A stretch of DNA of 39,606 nucleotides. Origin: Myxococcales bacterium (lineage in GTDB: Bacteria; Myxococcota_A; Polyangia; Polyangiales; Polyangiaceae). The notes beneath the pieces were generated by a model that ran no database searches, had not been told where the DNA came from, and saw only the letters and a program-made list of their open reading frames with translations. The first letter of the stretch is position 1; each line of letters starts with the position of its first letter. The translations under genes were made by a program, and so were the position numbers. Of the stretch, positions 16,381 through 24,661 are shown piece by piece. Where the stretch lies: the NCBI GenBank assembly GCA_005777185.1, contig SXNL01000018.1, positions 1 to 39,606 on the forward strand, written 5' to 3'.

Positions 16381-17736
16381 ATGTCGCACGCGCCGCACGC
16401 GCCTCGGACGACCGGCATCGAGCGCCTCCGCGCCCTGACGCCGGACATCTGCCAGCAGGCGATCAAGCAGAAGAACCCGGAGCTATGCGCCGTGCTGACG
16501 GTGCTCGAGGAGCCGCGGCGCGCCGCCGCGGGCCTCGGAGGCCCGCTCGACGGGATCCCGTACGTCCTGAAGGACGTGTGGGACACGCCGGGCATCGTGA
16601 CCACGGGGGGCTCGTGGCGGCACCGCGAGCGGATCCCGAGCGAGCCCGCCCACGCCGTCACCGCGCTCGAGCGGACCGGCGCGGTGCTCCTGGGCAAGTC
16701 CAACCTCTGCGACCTCGCCTTCTCGGCCGAGAGCGCGAACCACCTCATGGGCCCCGTGAAGAACCCGCGGGACTTCAGCCGCACCGCAGGCGGCAGCACC
16801 GGCGGCGGCGCCGCGGCCGTGGCGTCGGGCATGGCGGCCTTCGACTGGGGCACCGACTTCGGCGGCTCGATCCGCTCCCCCGCCGCGTTCTGCGGGATCG
16901 TCGGGATGCGCCTCTCGAACGACGCGTGGCCCGTCGAGCAGCACCACTTCCCCCGGCTGCCTCCCCTGTTCTGGCCCTTCTGCGGCATGGGCCCGCTCGC
17001 GCGGACGGTGCTCGAGGCCGCCGCCGTCACGGACGCGCTCGCTCCCGCGCTCCGCAAGCCGGGCTTCCGTACACCGGAGATGCGAGCCGACGAGGTGGTG
17101 GTGTACCCGCCCGACGAGGCGCACCTCGGCCTCTGGGGGACGTTCGAGAACGATGCCATCGCGCTCTTCCGCGCGATCGGCGTCCGCGCCGAGCGCGCGC
17201 GCCTGCCCACGCCGTCCAAGACGAACCGGCTCTTCAACGCGTACCTCGCCTCGCACTTCGAGGACTTCATCGACGGAGACGAGCTCCGCCTCCGCGAGGG
17301 CATGCCGGCCGTCCTCCTCGGGCTCCTCGCGCGGGGCCGCCTCGACAAGCGCGTGCATCCGAACACGGGGATCCTGCTCGGGCTCACCGCGATCGGGGGC
17401 ATGACGATCTTTCGCCAGAAGCACAGGTGGTCGGAGCGTCTGTTCCGGTTCCAGGACGCCGTCGCCGCCGTGTGGAAGCGCGGGCACTTCATCGCGACGC
17501 CGACGACCACGCTCCTGCCGCCGAAGCACAACCGCGCGGCGTTCGCGCGCGGGATCCAGAGCTTCACCAAGTTCGGCAACCTCGTCGACGCGACCGCGAT
17601 CGCGCTCCCCTTCGGAACGTTCGCGGGGACGCCCCTGTCGCGGTCGCTCCAGATCCTCGGCCCGCCCGGCTCGGAGGGGGCCCTGCTCGCGCTCGCCGCG
17701 CGCGTCGAGGCACACCTCGCGCTTCACACCTCGTAG
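16381..17736 (+). CDS. Amidase-signature family enzyme, 451 aa
   Basis: All three residues of the Ser-cisSer-Lys triad are present: Lys64 in YVLKDVWDTPG, Ser139 in AGGSTGGGAAAVASG and Ser163 in DFGGSIRSPAAFCG. The protein is therefore a likely active amide hydrolase. Its length fits the family (450-500 aa), but it has a shortened N-terminus and a divergent C-terminal half. It is not GatA: no gatC or gatB lies nearby, and the DHS-like gene ends only 3 nt upstream. This tight pairing suggests both act on one metabolite, for example an acylated or carbamoylated polyamine. Tail-to-tail overlap of 13 nt with the PilZ gene on the other strand. Confidence 0.85.
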   Translation: MSHAPHAPRTTGIERLRALTPDICQQAIKQKNPELCAVLTVLEEPRRAAAGLGGPLDGIPYVLKDVWDTPGIVTTGGSWRHRERIPSEPAHAVTALERTGAVLLGKSNLCDLAFSAESANHLMGPVKNPRDFSRTAGGSTGGGAAAVASGMAAFDWGTDFGGSIRSPAAFCGIVGMRLSNDAWPVEQHHFPRLPPLFWPFCGMGPLARTVLEAAAVTDALAPALRKPGFRTPEMRADEVVVYPPDEAHLGLWGTFENDAIALFRAIGVRAERARLPTPSKTNRLFNAYLASHFEDFIDGDELRLREGMPAVLLGLLARGRLDKRVHPNTGILLGLTAIGGMTIFRQKHRWSERLFRFQDAVAAVWKRGHFIATPTTTLLPPKHNRAAFARGIQSFTKFGNLVDATAIALPFGTFAGTPLSRSLQILGPPGSEGALLALAARVEAHLALHTS

Positions 17737-18074
17737 TCGAGCGTGCCCAGGAGATCGAAGAGCGCCCACAGCGTCGACGCGTGCGTGAACTCGAAGGCGA
17801 TCCCACAATGGACCGGATCGAGACCGGTGGCGTGTCGGACCCACGCGATACGGCCTGCGATGAGCAGGGGATCCCACAGGTTCGGCGCGACGAGCGAGAA
17901 CGTGATGCGATCGCCCTCCACGAGCGTCTCGGCGATCGCGATGGCCGCGCCGCCGAGCCCGAGGTCCACCACGGTCGCGTCGCGCTCCCAGCCCACGCGC
18001 TGGTGCAGCACGGACGCCTTCATCCGCATCGGGCGCCTCATGTGGGCGCGGGACTCGCTGGCGGTGCGTGTCAC
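17724..18074 (-). CDS. Single-domain PilZ protein, 116 aa
   Basis: The protein has the PilZ c-di-GMP-binding elements: an N-terminal RRPMR (RxxxR type) at 13-17 and, about 20 residues later, DLGLGG (D/N-x-S/G-x-x-G type) at 37-42. The barrel strands RITFSLVAPN and GIAFEF follow. The second motif has Gly instead of Ser, so binding may be weakened. Stand-alone PilZ proteins act as c-di-GMP receptors for motility or exopolysaccharide control. The GTG start has a TAGACT box ending 7 nt upstream and no ribosome site; an ATG at 18041 would cut into the first motif. Confidence 0.75.
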   Translation of the reverse strand: MTRTASESRAHMRRPMRMKASVLHQRVGWERDATVVDLGLGGAAIAIAETLVEGDRITFSLVAPNLWDPLLIAGRIAWVRHATGLDPVHCGIAFEFTHASTLWALFDLLGTLDYEV

Positions 18075-18081
18075 GTGGCGC

Positions 18082-18087
18082 AGTCTA
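18082..18087 (-). promoter_or_regulatory. -10 box of the PilZ gene, leaderless type
   Basis: TAGACT on the minus strand ends 7 nt before the GTG at 18074. No convincing -35 box was found. Confidence 0.35.
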
Positions 18088-18256
18088 GTACAGCAAGCCC
18101 GAGGTTCGTGAGGGGATCCGGGGCCCTCGGGCGGCCGGGGCGGATGCCCGCAGTGCCCGAGATCGGCAAAAAAATCGGGCCCTCGGCCCCTCCGGTGGCG
18201 TTTTCGCGCCGGGGTCGGATAGCATGGCCACGGGAGCAGGGCACCCGGGAGACTTC

Positions 18257-20311
18257 ATGAGCCAGGATACGCGCAAGGAGAAACGCGCAAAGGTCGTCTC
18301 GCTCAACGTCCGCTACAAGAGCGCCACGATCGACGAGTTCATCGAGCACCACTCGCATGACGTGAGCCGCGGGGGTCTCTTCGTGAAGACCCCGACACCT
18401 TTTGCGCCTGGCACGCTGCTGAAGTTCGAGATCCGCCTGGCCGGCGACAAGACCGTGATCTCCGGCGTGGGTCGCGTGGTGTGGAAGCGGGACCTGAGCC
18501 AGTCGACCGGGGCGGAGTCGCCGTGCGGGATGGGGGTCAAGTTCATCAAGATCGACGACGCGTCGAAGGCGCTCATCGACCGCCTCGTGACGACGAAGTC
18601 GGACGCCGGGGGCGCGTACCTCTCCGAGCCGGAGATGGACGCCGACTCGCTGGCTTCCATGCCCGTCGCGCGGGCCGCGGCGCCCGTCGCGTCCGCCCAG
18701 GCGGTGACGCAGACCGAGATGCCGGTCAAGGAGCATGGCACCTTGCGCGGCCTCGTCGCCGTAGCGCCGCTGCCGGACGTGGGCGAGGAGCCGCCTCCGC
18801 CCCCGCCCCAGGTCGCGGCCGGGAGGCAAGCCAACCTCAAAGCGACGCAGCAGGGCGTCGCGCCGCCGGGCGTCGCTCCCATGGCCGTCTCTGGACGTCC
18901 GGGGGCCGCGTCCGAGCCCGCTCCTGTCCTCGCGCCTCGTCCCACGGCGGCCGCGGCGCCACCCACGCCACCCACGCCGGCCGCGCAGCCCCGCCCCGCG
19001 CCCGCCCCCGCTCCGCATCGGCCCACACCGCCGGGGGGCCTTGGCGCCCCTCCGGCGGCCGTACCCGCGGTCGTGGCGGGCCTCAACGGCCGCAAGGCGA
19101 CAATGATGGGGATCGGTATCCCGACGGCAACCTCGTCGTCGCCCGAGATCCCGCCGGATCCGCCGACCACGAAGCTCCTCGACCGCGCCCCGGCGCCCGC
19201 CGCGCGGGCCCCGGTCGGTACGGCGAGCGGCGGGCTCATGTTCCCGTCCTCCGACGACTGGAGCGAGGACGATCTCCCCAAAGAGCCGACGATGATGAAG
19301 CAGACCACGGAGCTCCTCGAGGAGGCTCTGCGGCAGGCTGGCGGTTCGATGGAGGAGGTCGGGCAGAACCCCCTGTTCTCGGGGCCGGGCGGGCTGCAGG
19401 CGCCGCCGCCGCGAGATCCGTTCGCCGCCACCATGCTGGCGTCGAGCGAGGCCACCCCGGGCGATGCCGCAGCGCCGCTGGCCTTCGTGGCGCTCGCGCC
19501 GGTGCTCGGTGGCGAGCAGTCCGGCGACACGATGGTGATGTCGCGCGACGCGGCGACGACCGGTGGCGCGACGGCGACCGCTGGCGCGACCGTGAGGATG
19601 GGGAGCACGCCGCCCCCGCGCCAGCCGAGCACGCCGCCGCCGCGTCAGCCAAGCGTGCCGCCGGGGAGGATGCCGAGCACACCGCCGCCCCGCTCGCCCA
19701 GCGCTCCCCCGCTCGGGGAAGTCGTGAGTGCTGCGGCGGCCGATCCGAACCACGCCGAGGCGCCCGGATCGCTCGTGGACGACATGGTCATCCCGAAGAC
19801 GTCGGGCAACGGGATGCTGGTCGGGATCGCGGCGGCGTTCGCGATCGTGCTCGTCGGATCCGTGGTGGCCGTGTGGCAGCTCGATCTCCTCGGCGGGACA
19901 CCCCGCACGACGCAGGCTACCCCCACGGCGTCGCCGACCACGCCGCCGAGCGCGACGGCGTCGGTTTCGCCGCCCCCCGCGACGGCGTCAGCCGCGCCGT
20001 CGGCGTCGGTGGCGCCCGCCGTCACGGCGGCCGTCAGCGAGGACTCCGGAGCCGCCCCTGCGTCTTCAGCCGACGCGAAGGTCGATGCGGGCGCGGTGAA
20101 CCTGCGGCCTGTCGTCACAGCCCGCCCGCGGCCGCCGGTGACGCCGCCCACGGTGACCGCCACCGCCACGGCGACCGCCACCGCCACGACCGAGCCGACG
20201 GCCACAGCGACGGCGACGCCCACTGCCACGGCAACCGCGACGGCACCGACGGCGACCGCGACGGCCACCGCCACGACGCCACCGCCGCCGAGCGGGCCTG
20301 ACAACCCCTGA
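18257..20311 (+). CDS. PilZ (TIGR02266-type) protein with a long disordered region and one membrane segment, 684 aa
   Basis: Residues 1-120 form a TIGR02266-type PilZ domain, the Myxococcus paralogous family: VRYKSATIDEFIEH, SHDVSRGGLFVKT, GTLLKFEIRL, GRVVWKRD and GMGVKFIKI. The central 390 residues are Pro/Ala-rich and mostly disordered, with acidic islands (DDWSEDDLP). A helix at about 520-543 (GMLVGIAAAFAIVLVGSVVA) spans the membrane. The tail has Ala-Thr dipeptide repeats (TATATATAT) and would lie outside. The ATG at 18257 has GGGAG 6 nt upstream. An ATG at 18224 overlaps a likely -10 box (TAGCAT, 18220-18225) and is rejected. It could link an intracellular PilZ-type signal to the envelope. 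Confidence 0.8.
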   Translation: MSQDTRKEKRAKVVSLNVRYKSATIDEFIEHHSHDVSRGGLFVKTPTPFAPGTLLKFEIRLAGDKTVISGVGRVVWKRDLSQSTGAESPCGMGVKFIKIDDASKALIDRLVTTKSDAGGAYLSEPEMDADSLASMPVARAAAPVASAQAVTQTEMPVKEHGTLRGLVAVAPLPDVGEEPPPPPPQVAAGRQANLKATQQGVAPPGVAPMAVSGRPGAASEPAPVLAPRPTAAAAPPTPPTPAAQPRPAPAPAPHRPTPPGGLGAPPAAVPAVVAGLNGRKATMMGIGIPTATSSSPEIPPDPPTTKLLDRAPAPAARAPVGTASGGLMFPSSDDWSEDDLPKEPTMMKQTTELLEEALRQAGGSMEEVGQNPLFSGPGGLQAPPPRDPFAATMLASSEATPGDAAAPLAFVALAPVLGGEQSGDTMVMSRDAATTGGATATAGATVRMGSTPPPRQPSTPPPRQPSVPPGRMPSTPPPRSPSAPPLGEVVSAAAADPNHAEAPGSLVDDMVIPKTSGNGMLVGIAAAFAIVLVGSVVAVWQLDLLGGTPRTTQATPTASPTTPPSATASVSPPPATASAAPSASVAPAVTAAVSEDSGAAPASSADAKVDAGAVNLRPVVTARPRPPVTPPTVTATATATATATTEPTATATATPTATATATAPTATATATATTPPPPSGPDNP

Positions 20312-20312
20312 C

Positions 20313-22259
20313 TCACTTCCGGCGAAAGCGATCCAGGAGCGCGCGCACGCGTGCGAAGGGGCCGTCCGCGCCGGCGTCGCGCGCGGACGGGCGAGGAGGG
20401 GGATCGCTCCGGCTGATCTTGTCGCGCAGCTCGCGGTGCCCCTGATCCGACGCGTCGAGGGCCAGCGCGCGATCGATGGCCTCGAGCGCGTGGTCGCGGC
20501 TCCCAGCCGCGAGGAGGGCCGTCGCGAGGATCGCGAGGGTGCGGGCCGTGTCCCCCTCGAGCTCCCGCGCCCGCCGCGCGTGGACGACCGCCTCGTCGCC
20601 GCGGCCCGTCGCCAGCAGGACCGCGACGAGCTCCATGTGCGCAGGCGTGCAGCCCGGCGACGATCGGAGCGCCCGCTCGAAGGCGATCTCGGCGAGGGCC
20701 CAGTTCGACAGCCGGCGCTGTGCGACCCCCGCGGCGAACCACCCGGGCCACACGTCGTGCTGCTCGGCGATGTCCTGGGCAAGGGCCGACAGCGAGGGGA
20801 GCGCGTCCTCGCTCGCCGTGTAGGCATTCGCGAGCACGTCGTCGAGCTCGGCGGCGCGCTCGGGCGCGAGGAGCGCGAACCGTCCGCGCTGCGCCTCCGC
20901 GGCGACGGCGCTCCTCGGAAGGGTGCGCTCGATCCGCGCGAGCTCGCGCGTCGCGAGGGCGCGCTCGCCCGTGTCGGCGAGGGCGCGCGCGAGCGTGAAG
21001 GCCGCCCACGGATCGGTCGGCGCCTCGGCGACGAGCGTCTCCGCGAGCCGTCGCACCCGTGCCCCGCGGGCGAGGCCAGGCGTCTCGGTCGCGAGGATCA
21101 TGGCGAGGGATCGCCGCAGGATCTCGGCGTGGCGGATCCCCGACGCGAGCGCTTGATCGACGAGGCGCTGCGCCGTGATCGGATCTTTGTCCTCGAGCAC
21201 GACGTCGGCGAGCTGCACGAACGCCGCGGGGTGCATCGGCGCGCGATCCAGGACCTCCAGCCAGCGCGCGCGAGCGCCGATGCTGTCGCCCGTGGCGCGG
21301 AGGATCGTGCCGTGCTCGGTCAGGAGCGACAGGTCCGTGGCGTCCTCGGCGAGCCCGCCGAGGACGATCGCACGCGCGTCGTCGAGGCGCCCTTTCGCAC
21401 GGTGGGCCTCCGAGAGCGCCGCGAGGAGCCGTGAGCGTCCCGCCCGATCGGGCCCCTCCTTTTCGAGCACCTCCGAGAGGCGTCGCGCCGCGTCCGAAGC
21501 ACGCCCCATCCGGATCTCGAGCGCGGCCGCGGCCTCGACCAGATCGAGGCGTCGGGGTGCGTCCCCCGAGGCCCGGGACAGGGCCCGCAGGGCGGGCTCC
21601 GCGAGCCTGCCCCCGTCGGAGAGCGCGATGTCGAGCGCGAGCGCGGCGAGGCGACCCGCGGGGAAGCTCGCCTCGGGAGCGTCCCCCACGGCACGCTCGA
21701 GGTGGGACATCGCCGCCATGCGATCGTGGGGTCCGCCGCGAGCGGGATCGTAGAGAGCGCACCGCTCCGCGTGGAGCACGCTCTCGAGGGCGTCCCACGA
21801 GAGATCGTCGATGTCGCGCACGGCCCCGAGCTCGCCGCCGACGCTCCGCCACACGTGCTCGAGCGCCCCCAGGATGGCTCCTCCTGCGCGCTCGCTGTCG
21901 ACCTCCGCCTCGATGGACGCGCGCGTGTCCCCGCTCCTCGGATCGAACAAGAGGAGCTGGAGCTGCCCCTTCGCGTGCGTCGGCGGCTCGAAGGCGCCCG
22001 TGAGGACCATCGACACCGCGCCGTCCGTCTCCGTCCGCCCCACGAGATCCGACCACGCGGCCGGCGCCACGAACGACTCCACGGTGGACGTCTCGGCCTC
22101 GTCCTCCCGCGACGCGAGGAGCTGGGCGAGCGCGACGCCGCCACCCGCCACCCGGGTGAAGCCCTGGACGAGCGCAGCAAGCCCGAGGCCGACGCCGCGC
22201 GCCGAGTCGGGGACCCCGAACGGGATCACGACGGCGCGCGGCGGGCTCACGCCCTTCAC
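20313..22259 (-). CDS. Large TPR-repeat protein, 648 aa
   Basis: There is no signal peptide. An N-terminal alpha/beta part of about 150 residues (RAVVIPFGVPDSARG, VSMVLTGAFEP) is followed by many tetratricopeptide-type helices. Examples are RRLDLVEAAAALEIRMGRAS, RLLAALSEAHRAKGRLDDAR and LAEIAFERALRSSPGCTPAH. This architecture suggests a cytoplasmic scaffold; no enzyme motif was seen. The GTG start at 22259 overlaps the TGA of the upstream AgmX-like lipoprotein gene by 4 nt (GTGA), so it is translated with it. It ends 1 nt from the convergent PilZ gene. A partial, unknown role in an envelope or motility machine is possible. Confidence 0.75.
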   Translation of the reverse strand: MKGVSPPRAVVIPFGVPDSARGVGLGLAALVQGFTRVAGGGVALAQLLASREDEAETSTVESFVAPAAWSDLVGRTETDGAVSMVLTGAFEPPTHAKGQLQLLLFDPRSGDTRASIEAEVDSERAGGAILGALEHVWRSVGGELGAVRDIDDLSWDALESVLHAERCALYDPARGGPHDRMAAMSHLERAVGDAPEASFPAGRLAALALDIALSDGGRLAEPALRALSRASGDAPRRLDLVEAAAALEIRMGRASDAARRLSEVLEKEGPDRAGRSRLLAALSEAHRAKGRLDDARAIVLGGLAEDATDLSLLTEHGTILRATGDSIGARARWLEVLDRAPMHPAAFVQLADVVLEDKDPITAQRLVDQALASGIRHAEILRRSLAMILATETPGLARGARVRRLAETLVAEAPTDPWAAFTLARALADTGERALATRELARIERTLPRSAVAAEAQRGRFALLAPERAAELDDVLANAYTASEDALPSLSALAQDIAEQHDVWPGWFAAGVAQRRLSNWALAEIAFERALRSSPGCTPAHMELVAVLLATGRGDEAVVHARRARELEGDTARTLAILATALLAAGSRDHALEAIDRALALDASDQGHRELRDKISRSDPPPRPSARDAGADGPFARVRALLDRFRRK

Positions 22260-23173
22260 TGGCTCGGGTTGATGGAGAGCTTGGTCGAGATCGACGCGAC
22301 GCCGCCAGGGGGCGGGTCGAAGCGCAGGGTGGTCAAGGCCTTGGCCGCGCAGGCCACCATGTCCTTGTTGCCGGACCAAGCGTCGACGTTGGCGTTCTCG
22401 ACGCGGCCGTCGGAGACGACGCGAAGCGTGATGCTGGCGTTCGCCTCCACGGGGCGGAGGTTGACGCGGATCTCGCGATCGCATGCGTGCAAGAGCGGCC
22501 GAGCGCTCTCGATCGTCACGTAGGCGCCCACGGTGTAGGCGGCGTTAGGGCCGGACGAGCCGCGCGCGCCGTCGCGGCTCTCGAAGTTGGCCGGGATCGT
22601 GATGGCGCCCGATCCGTTGGCGGGGGCATCGAACCGGAGGCGGGCTGCCATGTCCTTCATGCACTGGATCGTCTCGGCCGGGAGCGCGCACGCGGCGTAC
22701 TCCTCGACGCGGATGGGCCGCCCGTCCTTGCCGACCCGGACCACGATGGCGACGTGGCCCTCCATCGACCCCCGGACCGTGCCCTTCCGGTAGCACTGGC
22801 GGAACGCGCGGTGCGTGTCCTCGACGGCGCGCTCCTGCGGGGAGCGCCGGTCCGAGGCGGAGGAGGGGTAGTACGAGGGCTCGATCTCCGCGGGAGGGCG
22901 CGCCGGCTTGGAGGGGTCCGGGGGGAGCCAGTCGATCGGAAACGGCTCCGGGTACCAGGCCCGGCCGAGCTCGGCCGCGGGCGGGCAGCGGACGAAGCGG
23001 TCCACGCCCACGGCGCGGATCTCGAGCTCGGCGACGTCGACGGCGAAGGAGCCGGCGCGGTGGTCCTCGATCTTGACGAGCTTGGCCTGCGGCTCGGGCG
23101 GCGGCGCCGCCGCGCATGCCGCCGTCACGAGAGCCACGACGAACATCGGCCAGGCGCGCATTCGCCGCATCAT
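22256..23173 (-). CDS. AgmX/PglI-like lipoprotein with two TonB-C-like repeats, 305 aa
   Basis: The signal peptide ends in VTAAC (lipobox). Two related modules follow, each with the pattern cysteine, Gly/Asp turn, valine strand, Cys-Ala or Cys-Met helix, LRFD: CYRKGTVRG through MAARLRFDAP (about 128-190), and CDREIRVNLRP through LTTLRFDPP (about 235-298). This is the AgmX/PglI C-terminal (TonB-like) domain frequent in myxobacteria, where PglI and AgmX belong to gliding motility. Here the lipid-anchored double form may be a periplasmic connector. The operon partner is the TPR protein at 20313. Start options are ATG at 23173, 23170 or 23161; none has a good ribosome site. Confidence 0.75.
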   Translation of the reverse strand: MMRRMRAWPMFVVALVTAACAAAPPPEPQAKLVKIEDHRAGSFAVDVAELEIRAVGVDRFVRCPPAAELGRAWYPEPFPIDWLPPDPSKPARPPAEIEPSYYPSSASDRRSPQERAVEDTHRAFRQCYRKGTVRGSMEGHVAIVVRVGKDGRPIRVEEYAACALPAETIQCMKDMAARLRFDAPANGSGAITIPANFESRDGARGSSGPNAAYTVGAYVTIESARPLLHACDREIRVNLRPVEANASITLRVVSDGRVENANVDAWSGNKDMVACAAKALTTLRFDPPPGGVASISTKLSINPSQ

Positions 23174-23243
23174 ATCGAAAACGCGCGGCGAGGGGTGACA
23201 GGTTGAACGCTCGAGCTTTTCACGGGTCTCCTCGGCCTGGTGC

Positions 23244-23249
23244 TACGCT
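23244..23249 (+). promoter_or_regulatory. Extended -10 promoter of rarA
   Basis: TGC followed by TACGCT (23244-23249) forms an extended -10 element. Transcription would start near 23256, which excludes the GTG at 23240 and supports the GTG at 23276 as the start. Confidence 0.4.
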
Positions 23250-23275
23250 GCGTGGCGTTGGCGGAGCGACGCAGG

Positions 23276-24640
23276 GTGACACACGGTCGGAGCACCGGAT
23301 CGGCCGCGCCGGAGGACACACTCTTCTCCAGCGCCGCACGCCGTGACGGCGAGCGGTCGCGCACCGTCCCGCTCGCCGAGCGCGTGCGGCCCCGGACGCT
23401 CGACGCGTATGTCGGGCAGGGCCACGTGGTCGGCGCGAAGAAGCTCCTCGCGCGTTTGATCCGCGAGGACCGCGTGCCCTCGATGATCCTCTGGGGGCCG
23501 CCGGGCGTCGGGAAGACGACCCTCGGCCGCATCGTCGCCGAGGCGACCCGCGCCTGCTTCGTCTCCTTCAGCGCGGTGCTCGGGACCGTGGCGGAGCTCC
23601 GCGACATCCTCGCGGCGGCGAAGGACCGCCTCGCGTTCCACGGCCAGCGGACGATCGTATTCGTCGACGAGATCCACCGCTTCAACAAGGGCCAGCAGGA
23701 CGCGTTTCTTCCTCACGTCGAGGCGGGGACGATCACGCTGGTGGGGGCCACCACGGAGAACCCGTCGTTCTCGGTGAACGCGGCGCTCCTGTCGCGCGTG
23801 AAGGTGTTCCACCTCGAGCCGCTGGGCGAGGAGGATCTGGCCGTGGTCCTCGAGCGAGCGCTCGCGGATGAGACGCGGGGGCTCGGAGAGACGCGCGTCA
23901 CGGCCTCGCGCGCCGTGCTCGTCGCGATCGCGAGGGCCGCCGGAGGTGACGCGCGCCGGGCCCTCGGCACGCTCGAGGTCGCGGCGATGGATGCGGCGCG
24001 GCGCGGCGTGGGGGAGCTGACGGTGGAGCTCGTCGCCGAGGCCGAGGAGCGCGCGCCGCTCCTGTACGACAAGGACGGCGATCAGCACCACGACGTCACG
24101 AGCGCGTTCATCAAGTCGATGCGCGGCTCGGATCCGGACGCGGCGGTCTACTGGCTCGTGCGCATGGTCGACGCGGGGGAGGACCCGCTGTTCCTCCTGC
24201 GCAGGATGATGATCTTCGCGAGCGAGGACGTCGGCAACGCGGATCCGCGCGCGCTCGTGGTCGCGACGAGCGCCGACCAGGCCTTCCGCAGGATGGGCCT
24301 CCCCGAGGGCATGTACCCGCTCGCGCACGCGGCGATCTACCTGGCCTGCGCGCCCAAGTCGAATGCGGTCACCCTCGCGTGGCACCGCGTGCGCGCACGT
24401 ATCGCGGAGACGGGGGCGCTCCCCGTGCCGAAGAAGCTGCGGAGCGCGACGACGCGGCTGGCGCGGTCGGAGGGCCATGGTGCGGATTACAGGTATCCGC
24501 ACGACTTCGAGGGCGGGGTGGTGACGGGGGAGACGTACCTGCCGGAGGCGCTGCGGGGGGAGAGGTGGTACGAGCCGACGGCGAGGGGGGAGGAGGGGAG
24601 GATCGCGGCGCGGCTCGAGGAGGTGAGGCGGAGGAGGTGA
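23276..24640 (+). CDS. rarA: Replication-associated recombination protein A (RarA/MgsA), AAA+ ATPase
   Basis: With the GTG at 23276 the protein has 454 aa, matching the family (about 420-450). Walker A is WGPPGVGKTT (73-82), Walker B is IVFVDEIHRF (127-136), followed by NKGQQD, the RarA hallmark, and the sensor GATTENPSFSVN. The C-terminal MgsA tetramerisation and DNA-binding region (VTSAFIKSMRGSDPDAAVYW, FASEDVGNADP) is complete. RarA works at stalled replication forks and unwinds DNA ends. GGAG lies about 9 nt before the GTG. The frame stays open to a GTG at 23240, but the -10 box lies in that part. Neighbours are unrelated. Confidence 0.93.
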   Translation: MTHGRSTGSAAPEDTLFSSAARRDGERSRTVPLAERVRPRTLDAYVGQGHVVGAKKLLARLIREDRVPSMILWGPPGVGKTTLGRIVAEATRACFVSFSAVLGTVAELRDILAAAKDRLAFHGQRTIVFVDEIHRFNKGQQDAFLPHVEAGTITLVGATTENPSFSVNAALLSRVKVFHLEPLGEEDLAVVLERALADETRGLGETRVTASRAVLVAIARAAGGDARRALGTLEVAAMDAARRGVGELTVELVAEAEERAPLLYDKDGDQHHDVTSAFIKSMRGSDPDAAVYWLVRMVDAGEDPLFLLRRMMIFASEDVGNADPRALVVATSADQAFRRMGLPEGMYPLAHAAIYLACAPKSNAVTLAWHRVRARIAETGALPVPKKLRSATTRLARSEGHGADYRYPHDFEGGVVTGETYLPEALRGERWYEPTARGEEGRIAARLEEVRRRR

Positions 24641-24661
24641 TCCGTCCGGTGTCCGCCGACC

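Noticed and set aside
16381..17736. GatA subunit of the tRNA amidotransferase
   Set aside because: No gatB or gatC is adjacent, the protein is divergent in its second half and is paired with the DHS-like gene instead.
15135..18260. A plus-strand frame of about 1,040 codons over the DHS-like and amidase genes
   Set aside because: It overlaps two genes with full catalytic motifs in another frame and has low-complexity Arg/Pro composition.
23240..23275. GTG at 23240 as the rarA start
   Set aside because: A good extended -10 box lies within those codons and the GTG at 23276 gives the family's usual length.
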